A stretch of DNA of 16,561 bases. Origin: Lachnospiraceae bacterium UBA7110. Its GTDB lineage: Bacteria; Bacillota; Clostridia; Lachnospirales; Lachnospiraceae. The notes below the pieces were generated by a model, which was given only the letters and a program-made list of their open reading frames with translations, was not told the origin of the DNA and ran no database searches. Each line of letters begins with the position of its first letter. Positions within the stretch are counted from its first letter, which is position 1. The DNA is taken from contig DKYC01000057.1 in the NCBI GenBank assembly GCA_002492295.1, positions 1 through 16,561 on the forward strand, read 5' to 3'. The translations under genes were made by a program, and so were the position numbers. This document shows, one piece after another, positions 8,217-16,241 of the stretch.

Positions 8217-8720
8217 ATGCATGTATTTCAACCATTTCCACTGGAACAACTGGAATTTAATCCCTTTACAACCATCGGTCAGGATTGGGGACTTGTTTCC
8301 GCCGGAACAAAGGAGCGCGCAAACACCATGACGGTCAGCTGGGGCGGCGTCGGTGTCCTTTGGGGTAAAAATGTTGCGTTTATCTTTATCCGCGACTCAA
8401 GATTTACAAAAGAATTTATTGACGCAGGTGACTTTTTCTCCGTTTCCTTTTTGGGTGCGGGACACCGCGACGCGCTCAACTACTGCGGCGCACATTCCGG
8501 ACGCGACGGCGACAAGCTCACGGCGGCAGGACTGACATGGAATTACAAACATTCCATTCCGTTTATCGATGAGGGCGACTTGGTTCTTTTATGCAACAAA
8601 ATGGCAGCGGTAAAAATCACGAAAGACAGTTTTGTACTGCCCGAAATTGAAAAATGGTACAAGGACGGCGATATGCATACGATGTACGTCGGGGAAATTA
8701 TTGAAGTTTTAGCAAGATAA
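8217..8720 (+). CDS. Flavin reductase family protein (FMN-binding split barrel)
   Basis: The 167-residue protein resembles the DIM6/NTAB flavin-reductase group, soluble FMN-binding split-barrel proteins. Supporting stretches are LVSAGTKERANTMTVSWGG (residues 27-44), where the family binds FMN phosphate, VAFIFIRDSRFTKEFI (53-68), and FSVSFLG followed by an HSGRDGDKL-like segment (93-101) as in other clostridial members. No signal peptide or membrane segment is seen. The frame is open from ATG 8178, but 8217 is preferred because AAAGGAAG lies 6 nt before it and the earlier ATGs have no usable ribosome site. It is the only plus-strand gene, transcribed alone from its own promoter. The electron donor and partner are unknown; the divergent arrangement with gltB need not mean a shared role. 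Confidence 0.87.
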   Translation: MHVFQPFPLEQLEFNPFTTIGQDWGLVSAGTKERANTMTVSWGGVGVLWGKNVAFIFIRDSRFTKEFIDAGDFFSVSFLGAGHRDALNYCGAHSGRDGDKLTAAGLTWNYKHSIPFIDEGDLVLLCNKMAAVKITKDSFVLPEIEKWYKDGDMHTMYVGEIIEVLAR

Positions 8721-8729
8721 TAAAGGTTG

Positions 8730-8755
8730 AGGGGGATGCCGGACGGTATCCCCCT
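8730..8755. terminator. Hairpin between convergent genes
   Basis: An 11-bp stem (8730-8740 with 8745-8755, five G-C pairs at its base, one G-U) closes a GGAC tetraloop. It lies 9 nt after the plus-strand stop and 3 nt beyond the minus-strand stop. No long T-run follows on either side (only CCTTTATTATC-type sequence on the minus strand), so it is a likely shared terminator of moderate strength. Confidence 0.6.
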
Positions 8756-8758
8756 ACA

Positions 8759-9217
8759 CTATTTCTTACGCACAAAACGTCTCTGACCTTCCTGTCCGCC
8801 CTGATTCAACGCATAGCCATGCAGATTTTCGCGAAGTTTCTCCCTCTGCTGCTGCTCAATCCTTAAGTGAATATCCTTTTCGCATTCCTGACAGTACCTT
8901 CCGCTGCGGATTTCCTTGCCGCATCCCTCACAGCGCAAAAAGGACTTCGCACCTTCGACAATCTCAAAACGCGATTCCTTTAACATTTCCCGAATCGCCG
9001 CCTTGCTCACGCCTGTATTTTTCTCGATGTCCACCGCCGAAGCACCCGGATGTTTCTCAATATAATTACGCGTTTTTCCGTAATTATCGAAATCCTGTTC
9101 CTTGCACTTTTCACAGCGGTATTCACCCAGGCCTCTGTAAACCAACACGCTGCCGCAGTTTTTGCAAACAGTCGGCACATCATAAATCTGTACATACCGG
9201 AATAATTTCGTATCCAT
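8759..9217 (-). CDS. YvyF/TIGR03826-like protein: helix-turn-helix between two zinc ribbons
   Basis: The 152-residue protein has Cys18-x2-Cys21 and Cys35-x2-Cys38 (first zinc ribbon), a helix-turn-helix-like stretch at about residues 50-85 (SAVDIEKNTGVSKAAIREML), then Cys96-x2-Cys99 and Cys109-x2-Cys112 (second ribbon), ending in a charged, glutamine-rich tail. This architecture matches the flagellar-operon protein TIGR03826 (Bacillus YvyF), whose biochemical role is not established; such genes are also often labelled MerR-like regulators. AAGGAGGG lies 8 nt before the ATG. It is separated from gatB by 186 bp and has its own promoter overlapped by an inverted repeat, so it is probably transcribed independently. 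A chemotaxis receptor further upstream fits a motile host. A DNA-binding regulator is a reasonable inference; flagellar involvement is less sure because no flagellar gene adjoins it. Confidence 0.7.
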   Translation of the reverse strand: MDTKLFRYVQIYDVPTVCKNCGSVLVYRGLGEYRCEKCKEQDFDNYGKTRNYIEKHPGASAVDIEKNTGVSKAAIREMLKESRFEIVEGAKSFLRCEGCGKEIRSGRYCQECEKDIHLRIEQQQREKLRENLHGYALNQGGQEGQRRFVRKK

Positions 9218-9289
9218 ACAGCGTCCCTCCTTCTTGTACTACACTGGTTGCCGGTTCCAATCTGTCATCTTTCGAACTGCCGTATGACA

Positions 9290-9320
9290 ATTACCTAAAC
9301 AAATTTAATGTTAAGGTAAT
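9290..9320. promoter_or_regulatory. Inverted repeat overlapping the promoter of the zinc-ribbon gene (candidate operator)
   Basis: ATTACCTAAA (9290-9299) and TTAAGGTAAT (9311-9320) are inverted copies matching at 9 of 10 positions, with centres 21 bp apart (about two helix turns). The right arm covers part of the -10 hexamer and the start of transcription. This placement suits a dimeric repressor; since the right arm is mostly not transcribed, an RNA hairpin is less likely. Confidence 0.45.
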
Positions 9321-9347
9321 TATACCATATTATCCGTTAATTTCCTA
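9319..9347 (-). promoter_or_regulatory. Extended -10 promoter of the zinc-ribbon/HTH gene
   Basis: On the minus strand TATAAT (9324-9319) is preceded by TGG, an extended -10. The -35 region at 17-bp spacing is TAGGAA, a poor match. Transcription would start near 9312, leaving a leader of about 95 nt before the ATG at 9217. Confidence 0.6.
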
Positions 9348-9377
9348 CAGTTTTTTATGCTGTTTCACAATAACTAC

Positions 9378-9407
9378 GTAACAGTTCCGCCTTCGGCTTC
9401 CTGTTAC
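9378..9407 (-). terminator. Hairpin at the end of gatB, weak terminator candidate
   Basis: GTAACAG/CTGTTAC arms (9407-9401 with 9384-9378) enclose a 16-nt interior that can form a further GCC/GGC stem. The gatB stop codon lies inside the first arm. No U-run follows, so termination or 3'-end protection is only a possibility. Confidence 0.3.
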
Positions 9408-10846
9408 AGCAACTCCTTCAAAATCCGGTTTACCGCAGCAGGATCCGCTTTTCCCTTCATCGCCTTCATCGTCTGTCCGACCAAAAAGCCGATTGCCTTC
9501 TCCTTGCCGTTTCTGTAATCCTCCACCGACTGCGGGTTTGACGCAATTACCTCTTCCACCGTCTTTCTAAGCGCACCTTCATCGTTTACGGTCTTTAATC
9601 CTTTTTCCTCCACATATTGTTCCGGATCCACATCCTCTTCAAACATCACTGCAAACACATCCTTCGCCACGGAAGAATTAACCGCCTTACTGTCCACAAG
9701 CGCAATCAGCTTCGCAAGATTTTGTGGCGAAAACCGGATATCCCCGGCATCCATCCCCTTCTCCTTCAGAAGGCGAAGGGTTTCCCCCATCAGCCAGTTG
9801 GATACCTTTTTAGGCGCATTGCAGATTGCCACCGTTTCCTCGAACAAATCCGCCATATGTTTGGAATCCGTAATAATACCGATATCATATTCCGGAATGT
9901 CAAATTCTTCTCTGTAACGCGCCATTTTCTCCCCGCGAAACTCCGGCTGTCTGTTTCGGATTTCAGCAATCCATTCATCGCTGATATACACAGGCACCAA
10001 ATCCGGATCCGGAAAATAACGGTAATCCTGCGCGTCCTCCTTCGAGCGCATCGCATACGAATACTCTTTCGTATCATCCCACCGCCTTGTTTCCTGTATC
10101 ACCTGCTGCCCGGACAAAAGCAAGTCAATCTGCCGCTCCCGCTCATGCTCAATCGCGTGTGTAATCGCCCGGAATGAATTTAAATTCTTCATCTCCGTAC
10201 GCGTGCCAAGCTCCGGCGCCCCCACTTTTCGCACGGACAAATTCACATCGGCACGCATCGAACCTTCGTTCAGCTTACAGTCCGACGCCCCCAAATACTG
10301 AATCGTCGTGCGAAGCTTTTCCAAATAGGCAATGACCTCCTCGGCGCACCGCATATCCGGCTCCGACACAATCTCTATGAGCGGCACGCCGGAACGGTTG
10401 TAATCCACAAGCGAGCAGTCCTCCCACTCGTCATGGATCAGCTTTCCCGCATCCTCCTCCATATGGATTTCATGAATGCCGACTGCCTTTTTCCCCGCCG
10501 GCGTTTCAATCTCAACATACCCGTTTCTGCAGATTGGCAGATAGAGCTGGCTGATCTGATAATTCTGCGGATTGTCGGGATAAAAGTAATTTTTCCTGTC
10601 AAATTTGCAGTACCTCGTAATCTCACAGTTCGTCGCAAGTCCCACCGCAAGCGCGTAGTTGACCACCTGTTTGTTCAGCACCGGAAGCGCTCCCGGCATC
10701 CCGGTACATACGGGACAGGTATGCGTGTTCGGCGCACCGCCAAATTCCGTTGAACAGCCGCAGAATATTTTTGTCCTGGTTGCAAGCTCCACGTGCACCT
10801 CAAGACCAATCACCGTTTCATATTGTTTTGCAGATTGCAATGCCAT
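9404..10846 (-). CDS. gatB: Asp-tRNA(Asn)/Glu-tRNA(Gln) amidotransferase subunit B
   Basis: GatB binds the mischarged tRNA and phosphorylates its aminoacyl side chain so that ammonia from GatA can amidate it. The protein is 480 residues, standard length. The N-terminus YETVIGLEVHVEL and the four cysteines Cys29, Cys31, Cys44 and Cys47 (zinc site of the cradle domain) are present, as are the NYFYPDNPQNYQISQ and SGVPLIEIVSEPDM blocks. The C-terminal YqeY-like tRNA-binding domain covers about 330-480. The open frame reaches back to 10903, inside gatA; ATG 10846, 19 bp after the gatA stop, gives the family N-terminus MALQSAKQYE and is preceded by AGGACAGGGACG. It is the last gene of the aspS-gatC-gatA-gatB run. 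Confidence 0.96.
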   Translation of the reverse strand: MALQSAKQYETVIGLEVHVELATRTKIFCGCSTEFGGAPNTHTCPVCTGMPGALPVLNKQVVNYALAVGLATNCEITRYCKFDRKNYFYPDNPQNYQISQLYLPICRNGYVEIETPAGKKAVGIHEIHMEEDAGKLIHDEWEDCSLVDYNRSGVPLIEIVSEPDMRCAEEVIAYLEKLRTTIQYLGASDCKLNEGSMRADVNLSVRKVGAPELGTRTEMKNLNSFRAITHAIEHERERQIDLLLSGQQVIQETRRWDDTKEYSYAMRSKEDAQDYRYFPDPDLVPVYISDEWIAEIRNRQPEFRGEKMARYREEFDIPEYDIGIITDSKHMADLFEETVAICNAPKKVSNWLMGETLRLLKEKGMDAGDIRFSPQNLAKLIALVDSKAVNSSVAKDVFAVMFEEDVDPEQYVEEKGLKTVNDEGALRKTVEEVIASNPQSVEDYRNGKEKAIGFLVGQTMKAMKGKADPAAVNRILKELL

Positions 10847-10865
10847 TTCTCGTCCCTGTCCTTTC

Positions 10866-12320
10866 CTAATGCTCCAAACCAAACGCGCCGCGCAGCTTCT
10901 CATAAGTATACGCCGCCTGGATCAGCTTTTTCTCACAAAAGCGGTCCGCGATGAGCTGCAAGCCAATCGGAAGCCCCTTTTTGTCCGTTCCGCACGGGAC
11001 GGAAATTCCGGGAAGTCCCGCAAGGTTGACGGATATCGTATAAATATCGCCAAGGTACATCTTTAACGGATCCGACAGGCTTTCGCCAAGCCTTGGCGCA
11101 GTCGTCGGCGCAACTGGTCCCAAAATCAAATCATAATTTGCAAACGCATCGTCAAACGCCTTTTTTATCATTGCCTTTACCTTAAGCGCCTTTAAATAAT
11201 ACGCGTCGTAATACCCCGAGCTTAGCACAAACGAGCCAAGCATAATCCTGCGCTTGACCTCCGCGCCAAATCCCTCGGAGCGCGTCTTTTTATACATGTT
11301 ATGCAGTCCGTCAAATTCCGGAGTCCGGTAACCGTACTTCACACCGTCAAACCGTTCCAAATTCGAGCTTGCTTCCGCAGCCGCGATGGTATAATATGTC
11401 GGAATCGCGTATTCCACAAGGCTTAAATCGAACTCCTCAACAATTGCACCCGCCGCAGCAAACGCCTGCGCCGCAGCAAGCACCGCCGTTTTCACCTCTG
11501 GATCAAGCCCCTCGCCAAAATAGTCCCTTGGAATGCCAATCCGCAGCCCTGCCACATCCAAAACGAGCGCGGACGTAAAATCCGTATCCTCACGCTGTAT
11601 GGAGGTGGAATCCTTTGTGTCATGTCCCGCAAGGACCTCCAAAACAGCGGCACAATCCGACACATTTTTCGTCAGCGGACCAATTTGATCCAAGGATGAA
11701 CCATACGCAATCAGCCCGTATCTTGAAACCGTCCCGTAAGTCGGCTTTAATCCCACCACGCCGCAAAAAGATGCCGGCTGACGTATTGACCCGCCCGTAT
11801 CCGAACCAACCGCGAAGAAACACTCATTCGATGCCACTGCCGCCGCCGAACCTCCTGACGAGCCGCCCGGCACATATTCCAAATTCCATGGATTTTTTGT
11901 TTCCCCAAACGCGGAGGTTTCCGTAGTTGAACCCATTGCAAACTCATCCATATTTGTCTTTCCAATCATGACCGCGCCCGCCTGTTTTAGCTTAACAACT
12001 GCCTCCGCTGAAAACGCCGGCACGAAATTGCCAAGGATTTTCGACGCACAGGTTGTCAGCATTCCCTCCGTACACAGATTATCCTTAACCGCCATAGGCA
12101 CTCCCGCAAGCACTCCCGTAAGCACGCCCGCCTCTATCTTTTTCTGCGCCTCCTGCGCCTCCTCCAATGCCGCATCCCGGTCGATGGTTACATAAGCATT
12201 GATTTTTTCTTCCATTGCATCAATTCTTGAAAGCACTGCTTCCATCGCCTCTACGGCAGTAGCCTTTCCCTCTTTAATCGCCGTCGCAAGCTCCACGGCG
12301 CCATATGATAACAGTTCCAT
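10866..12320 (-). CDS. gatA: Asp-tRNA(Asn)/Glu-tRNA(Gln) amidotransferase subunit A
   Basis: GatA is the glutaminase of the complex: an amidase-signature enzyme releasing ammonia that travels to GatB. The protein is 484 residues. The Ser-cisSer-Lys triad is seen at Ser178 (DTGGSIR), Ser154 (GGSSGGSA) and Lys79 (MAVKDN), the same numbering as in Staphylococcus aureus GatA. The frame is open back to 12392, but that would run into gatC; ATG 12320 has GGAGGTAGAA immediately upstream and gives MELLSYGAVEL. It lies 22 bp after gatC and 19 bp before gatB, so the three subunits are co-transcribed. Confidence 0.96.
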   Translation of the reverse strand: MELLSYGAVELATAIKEGKATAVEAMEAVLSRIDAMEEKINAYVTIDRDAALEEAQEAQKKIEAGVLTGVLAGVPMAVKDNLCTEGMLTTCASKILGNFVPAFSAEAVVKLKQAGAVMIGKTNMDEFAMGSTTETSAFGETKNPWNLEYVPGGSSGGSAAAVASNECFFAVGSDTGGSIRQPASFCGVVGLKPTYGTVSRYGLIAYGSSLDQIGPLTKNVSDCAAVLEVLAGHDTKDSTSIQREDTDFTSALVLDVAGLRIGIPRDYFGEGLDPEVKTAVLAAAQAFAAAGAIVEEFDLSLVEYAIPTYYTIAAAEASSNLERFDGVKYGYRTPEFDGLHNMYKKTRSEGFGAEVKRRIMLGSFVLSSGYYDAYYLKALKVKAMIKKAFDDAFANYDLILGPVAPTTAPRLGESLSDPLKMYLGDIYTISVNLAGLPGISVPCGTDKKGLPIGLQLIADRFCEKKLIQAAYTYEKLRGAFGLEH

Positions 12321-12342
12321 TTCTACCTCCAGTATCCAGGAT

Positions 12343-12633
12343 TTATATCGTGATTGGCACAATAAACATATTGTCCTTTTCGCCCGGCGCATTTTTCAAG
12401 GTTTTCGCACTCTCATCCCCGTTCGTCACCACGTCCTCGCGAAACACATTCTGCACGGGAAAAACATGCGACATCGGCTCCACTCCTGTCGTATCCAGCT
12501 CCCCAAGCTTATCGATATAATCCAGCATCCTACCCATATCCTTCTTCGCCTGCTCCTTCTCCCCGTCAGAAAGCTCAAGCTTTGCGAGAATCCCCACATA
12601 ATCGATTGTTTCATCTGAAATTACATTTGCCAT
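12343..12633 (-). CDS. gatC: Asp-tRNA(Asn)/Glu-tRNA(Gln) amidotransferase subunit C
   Basis: GatC is the small subunit that wraps around the GatA-GatB interface and stabilises the complex. The 96-residue protein has the family layout: a helical N-terminal half (DETIDYVGILAKLELSDGEKE), the MLDYIDKLGELDTTGVEPMSH block around residues 36-56, and a C-terminal segment with FREDVV and a NAPGEKDNMFIVP-like end. GGAGGG lies 7 nt before the ATG. It is 24 bp downstream of the aspS stop and 22 bp upstream of gatA. Confidence 0.95.
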   Translation of the reverse strand: MANVISDETIDYVGILAKLELSDGEKEQAKKDMGRMLDYIDKLGELDTTGVEPMSHVFPVQNVFREDVVTNGDESAKTLKNAPGEKDNMFIVPITI

Positions 12634-12657
12634 TTACAGTCCCTCCATCTTTATGCC

Positions 12658-14394
12658 CTATTCCCGGACTTTGATATGCACCTCCCGAAGCTGCTGCTCC
12701 GTCACGTCGTTTGGCGCGCCGCACATCAAATCCTGCGCAGAGCCGCTCATTGGAAATACAATCGTTTCCCTGATATTTTCCTCATTCCTGAGAAGCATCA
12801 GCATCCTGTCCACGCCCGGCGCCATTCCCGCGTGGGGCGGCGCGCCAAACTGAAACGCCTGATACAGCGCCCCAAATTTCGCCTTTAACATTTCCTCGTC
12901 ATATCCCGCGATTGCAAATGCCTTTACCATAATATCAATATCATGGTTTCTGACCGCGCCGCTCGAAAGCTCCACGCCGTTACATACAATATCATACTGA
13001 TACGCCAAAATCTCCAGCGGGTTTTCGTTTTCAAGCGCAGCAAGCCCCCCCTGCGGCATCGAAAACGGGTTATGCGTAAACCCGATCTGCCTTGTCTGCG
13101 GGTCGCGCTCATACATCGGGAAATCGTTTACATAACAAAACCGATACGCGTTTTTCTCACACAAATCAAGCTTTTCCCCAAGCTCAATACGCAATTGCCC
13201 CGCGTAATAGTTTGCTCGCTCCTCCTTATCCGCAATGAAGAAAACCGTATCGCCCGCCGCAAGCGCCGCAATCCGCGCAAGCTCTGGCTTCCATTCCTGT
13301 GGAATAAATTTGTCAATCGGTCCCTTATAACTCATATCGTCTGCAATCTCAAGATACCCAAGACCACCCATGCCCATTCCTGTCGCAAAATCAAGCAGCT
13401 TCTCATGAAATCCCTTTGACATCTCGGCATGCACCTTAATCGCACGCACCGTTCTGCCAAGAAACGGCTTAAAACTGCATTTTTGGAAAAAGTCCGTCAC
13501 GTCCAAAATCCGCAGCGGGTTGCGCAAATCCGGCTTATCCGTACCAAATTCCAGCATCGCCTGCCGATAGCTGATTACCGGATACGGCGCCTTTGTCACC
13601 GTATAACCCTCAGGCGCAAACTTCTCAAACGTGGCACCAAGAACTTCCTCGCCCACCCGGAACACATCCTCCTGCGTGGCAAAGCTCATCTCAAAATCAA
13701 GCTGGTAAAATTCCCCCGGCGAACGGTCCGCCCGCGCATCCTCATCACGGAAACACGGTGCAATCTGAAAATACTTATCAAAACCTGACACCATCAAAAG
13801 CTGCTTATACTGCTGCGGCGCCTGCGGAAGCGCATAAAATTTCCCCTTATATTTTCTTGAGGGCACGATATAATCCCTCGCCCCTTCCGGCGATGACGCG
13901 CATAAAATCGGCGTCTGAATTTCCAAAAAGCCAAGTTCCGTCATTTTCTGACGCAAAAAGCCAATCACCTGGGCGCGGAAAATCATGTTATCCCGTACCT
14001 TCGCATTCCGCAAATCAAGATAACGGTACTTTAAACGCACATCCTCCCTTGTTTCCCTGGAAGTGATAATCTCAAACGGAAGCTGCTGATAAACCTTTCC
14101 AAGCACTGTTACCTTCTTTGCCTCAAGCTCTATTGTTCCCGTCGGTATTTTCGGATTATAGGTTTCCTCATCCCTTTTCTCAACAGGTCCCTCAACGGAG
14201 ACACACATCTCCTTTGTAATCCCGTTTAAGAGCGTCGTATCGCGCATCACCACCTGCAATACGCCGTACATATCCCGCAAATCAATAAAGGACACGCCGC
14301 CATGGTCACGGATGTTTTCCACCCATCCTGCGACCTGCAGTGTCCTGCCGATATGCTGCTCACCGATTTCCTTCATTGTAAGATCTCTGTACAT
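12658..14394 (-). CDS. aspS: Aspartyl-tRNA synthetase, bacterial type, with nondiscriminating-type His31
   Basis: AspRS attaches aspartate to tRNA. The protein is 578 residues: an OB-fold anticodon-binding domain (about 1-110), a class II catalytic core with motif 2 FRDEDARADRS (215-225) and motif 3 GVDRMLMLL (527-535), and the bacterial GAD insertion between (about 295-410). The anticodon-domain loop reads RDHGG, with His31. In Pseudomonas aeruginosa the equivalent His marks a nondiscriminating enzyme that also charges tRNAAsn; E. coli AspRS has Leu there. With gatCAB directly downstream, Asp-tRNAAsn could be converted to Asn-tRNAAsn within one operon. A GGAGGAAGGAAGC site precedes the ATG. 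An internal start at Met7 is possible but less well placed. Dual specificity is inference. Confidence 0.96.
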   Translation of the reverse strand: MYRDLTMKEIGEQHIGRTLQVAGWVENIRDHGGVSFIDLRDMYGVLQVVMRDTTLLNGITKEMCVSVEGPVEKRDEETYNPKIPTGTIELEAKKVTVLGKVYQQLPFEIITSRETREDVRLKYRYLDLRNAKVRDNMIFRAQVIGFLRQKMTELGFLEIQTPILCASSPEGARDYIVPSRKYKGKFYALPQAPQQYKQLLMVSGFDKYFQIAPCFRDEDARADRSPGEFYQLDFEMSFATQEDVFRVGEEVLGATFEKFAPEGYTVTKAPYPVISYRQAMLEFGTDKPDLRNPLRILDVTDFFQKCSFKPFLGRTVRAIKVHAEMSKGFHEKLLDFATGMGMGGLGYLEIADDMSYKGPIDKFIPQEWKPELARIAALAAGDTVFFIADKEERANYYAGQLRIELGEKLDLCEKNAYRFCYVNDFPMYERDPQTRQIGFTHNPFSMPQGGLAALENENPLEILAYQYDIVCNGVELSSGAVRNHDIDIMVKAFAIAGYDEEMLKAKFGALYQAFQFGAPPHAGMAPGVDRMLMLLRNEENIRETIVFPMSGSAQDLMCGAPNDVTEQQLREVHIKVRE

Positions 14395-14450
14395 GCTTCC
14401 TTCCTCCTCATATAAACGCCTGCGAATGCGTCATCTTATTGGACAAGGAA

Positions 14451-14480
14451 CGTCCCGGAATACAGATGTACCCCGGGACG
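14451..14480 (-). promoter_or_regulatory. aspS: Stable hairpin in the aspS leader
   Basis: CGTCCCGG/CCGGGACG arms (8 bp, perfect) enclose a 14-nt interior that can add TACA/TGTA. It sits in the leader of about 195 nt, 57 nt before the aspS ATG. The sequence after it is TTCCTTGTCC, not a clear U-tract, so it may be an attenuator, a weak terminator for the upstream chemotaxis gene, or a protein-binding structure. No T-box consensus is seen. Confidence 0.5.
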
Positions 14481-14596
14481 GATTCGTTTCATTATTGACA
14501 AATGCACCACAAAAACATCTATATACCTGTGACGCCGTTGTCCTGTTCTTTTCATAAATTACAATATGAAATTCCTGTTTTTCATTAACTTCATAT

Positions 14597-14625
14597 ATGA
14601 TAACATACAAAACGGACACTTTCAA
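14597..14625 (-). promoter_or_regulatory. aspS: Sigma-A promoter of the aspS-gatCAB operon
   Basis: On the minus strand TTGAAA (14625-14620) and TATCAT (14602-14597) are 17 bp apart, immediately after the stop of the chemotaxis gene. The start would be near 14590, giving a leader of about 195 nt. Confidence 0.7.
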
Positions 14626-14632
14626 GTACTTT

Positions 14633-16198
14633 TTACAGTTTAAAGATTGTAAGCGCCGCTTTCAGGCTTTCCGCCTCATTGGAAAGCTCCTCCGTGCTCT
14701 CATCGACAGATGCCATCAAGGCTGTCAGTTCTTCCACTGACGCGTTAACCTGCTGGCTTGCTGCCGCATTGCTCTCTGAAGCCTCTCCCAACGTCATAAT
14801 ATCATTTGATACATCCGAAAGCTTCTTATTCGTCGCATCTACTGCTGCACTGATCAATTCTACCTGTCTTGACGTATCCTGAATTGCAATATCCACCGCC
14901 TCAAAGGAGCTGATAACCTCCGTAATGCTCTTTGCACTCTCATTGTTGTTTTCCACTGCAATGTCAATGCTGTCCGCACACTCTTTAAAATCGCTTGTTA
15001 TGTTCGAGATGATATCCTTTATGCTGATAAGCTCCTGCCCCGTATTTTCTGAAAGCGTTCGGATACTGTCCGCAACAACGCTGAAGCCTTTTCCAAACTC
15101 GCCTGCCCTTGCCGCCTCTATCGATGCATTCAAAGACAGCAGCTTTGTCTGCGACGCAATGTCCTCAATACCGGCAAGAATTTCCGACATCTTTGCGATA
15201 ACCTTATTCGTCTCATCAATCTTTTCCTTAATACTGATTACGCTCTCGGACATCATACTGCTGTTCTTTTGTGTCGCCGTAATTTTAAGTCTCATATCGT
15301 TGCAGTTGTCCACGAGACTGGCAGAGCAGCTCTCAATACCGTTTACGCTCGTTAAAATGTCTGCCGTTTTCTCCTGCATGACCCCGATGCCCGCAGTCAC
15401 ATCCGACGCAATTCCCGCCTGCGCCGTATTGTTCTGTGCCACATCCTCAATCGCCCTTGCAATTTCTTCACAGGCATGCAGCGTTGAGGTTGACGTATCA
15501 CGCAGCGTGTCGGATGATTTTAAAACATCACTGCTGACACTCATTGTTTTGGAAAGCAGCTCCCTGAGATTTGTAACCATTGTCTTTACGGAATTATTCA
15601 TGGCTATTACTTCATCCCTGCCCTTGATGTCACTCACCTGGCAGGTCAGGTCTCCCTCCGCTACAAAGTGAACCGTCCTGCTTACATTGATAATCAGTCC
15701 CGCAATCCTGCCCGCAACAAGATACGCGATAATGGCAACGACAATCATTGCTACCACGGAAAAAGCAATTATCGTACCGACAAGCCTGTTTATGCTTGCC
15801 GTAACATCCGCCTGGGGTTTTCCCGCAAAGAGCATCCCCGCCTCTGTCGGAATATAATACCCATAATAAGGCTGTCCGTTTACGTTTGCATTTGAGCTGA
15901 AAAATACCTGCTTATTATTAATCGTGCGTTCAATTACCTCATCGGATGCTTTTGTCCCGATAACCCCCTCTATAGAACTGACAGCACGCGTATCACCGAC
16001 AAATACGGTCATATCAATATCCTGCGCCTTATAGGCATATACATTTCCGCTATAACCTTCACATGCGATTTCCAACTGTAATTCTGTACTTTGCACCATA
16101 GATGTTTTTGCAAGATAAGCGGCAATCAGCGCTACACCTAACCCGATCAATACAACAGGAATCATAACAAGCATTATTAATTTCTGTTTTAATTTCAT
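14633..16198 (-). CDS. Methyl-accepting chemotaxis protein
   Basis: A transmembrane receptor that reports an external signal to CheA/CheW. The 521-residue protein has a first membrane helix (about 8-30), an extracellular domain of about 108 residues (31-138) that looks Cache-like (YYGYYIPTEAGMLFAG), a second membrane helix (about 140-162), a HAMP linker (about 163-216), and a long coiled-coil signalling domain. The conserved hairpin tip is at about 345-385 (QTKLLSLNASIEAARAG, then GKGFSVVADSIR). The tip shows small departures from the commonest sequence (LSLNAS, ADS for ADE), which are frequent in clostridial receptors. There is no C-terminal pentapeptide for CheR/CheB docking. AAGGAG lies 9 nt before the ATG. 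It is transcribed alone; no other chemotaxis gene is in the window. The ligand cannot be told. Confidence 0.93.
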   Translation of the reverse strand: MKLKQKLIMLVMIPVVLIGLGVALIAAYLAKTSMVQSTELQLEIACEGYSGNVYAYKAQDIDMTVFVGDTRAVSSIEGVIGTKASDEVIERTINNKQVFFSSNANVNGQPYYGYYIPTEAGMLFAGKPQADVTASINRLVGTIIAFSVVAMIVVAIIAYLVAGRIAGLIINVSRTVHFVAEGDLTCQVSDIKGRDEVIAMNNSVKTMVTNLRELLSKTMSVSSDVLKSSDTLRDTSTSTLHACEEIARAIEDVAQNNTAQAGIASDVTAGIGVMQEKTADILTSVNGIESCSASLVDNCNDMRLKITATQKNSSMMSESVISIKEKIDETNKVIAKMSEILAGIEDIASQTKLLSLNASIEAARAGEFGKGFSVVADSIRTLSENTGQELISIKDIISNITSDFKECADSIDIAVENNNESAKSITEVISSFEAVDIAIQDTSRQVELISAAVDATNKKLSDVSNDIMTLGEASESNAAASQQVNASVEELTALMASVDESTEELSNEAESLKAALTIFKL

Positions 16199-16241
16199 AT
16201 GTGTTTCTCCTTTTTATCAAATTTGGCAGTGCATTGATATA

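Noticed and set aside
14395..14600. T-box riboswitch upstream of aspS
   Set aside because: I looked for the TGGNACCGCG-type antiterminator sequence and Stem I motifs and found neither, although the gene type made a T-box plausible.
14431..14625. Minus-strand 64-codon frame in the aspS leader, considered as a leader peptide
   Set aside because: Its start lies upstream of the predicted transcription start, it has no good ribosome site and it shows no run of Asp or Asn codons.
14925..15671. Plus-strand open frame of 248 codons opposite the chemotaxis receptor gene
   Set aside because: It is antisense to a well-supported coiled-coil coding region; the translation is a hydrophobic Ser/Leu-rich artefact of the codon pattern, and no ribosome site or promoter precedes it.
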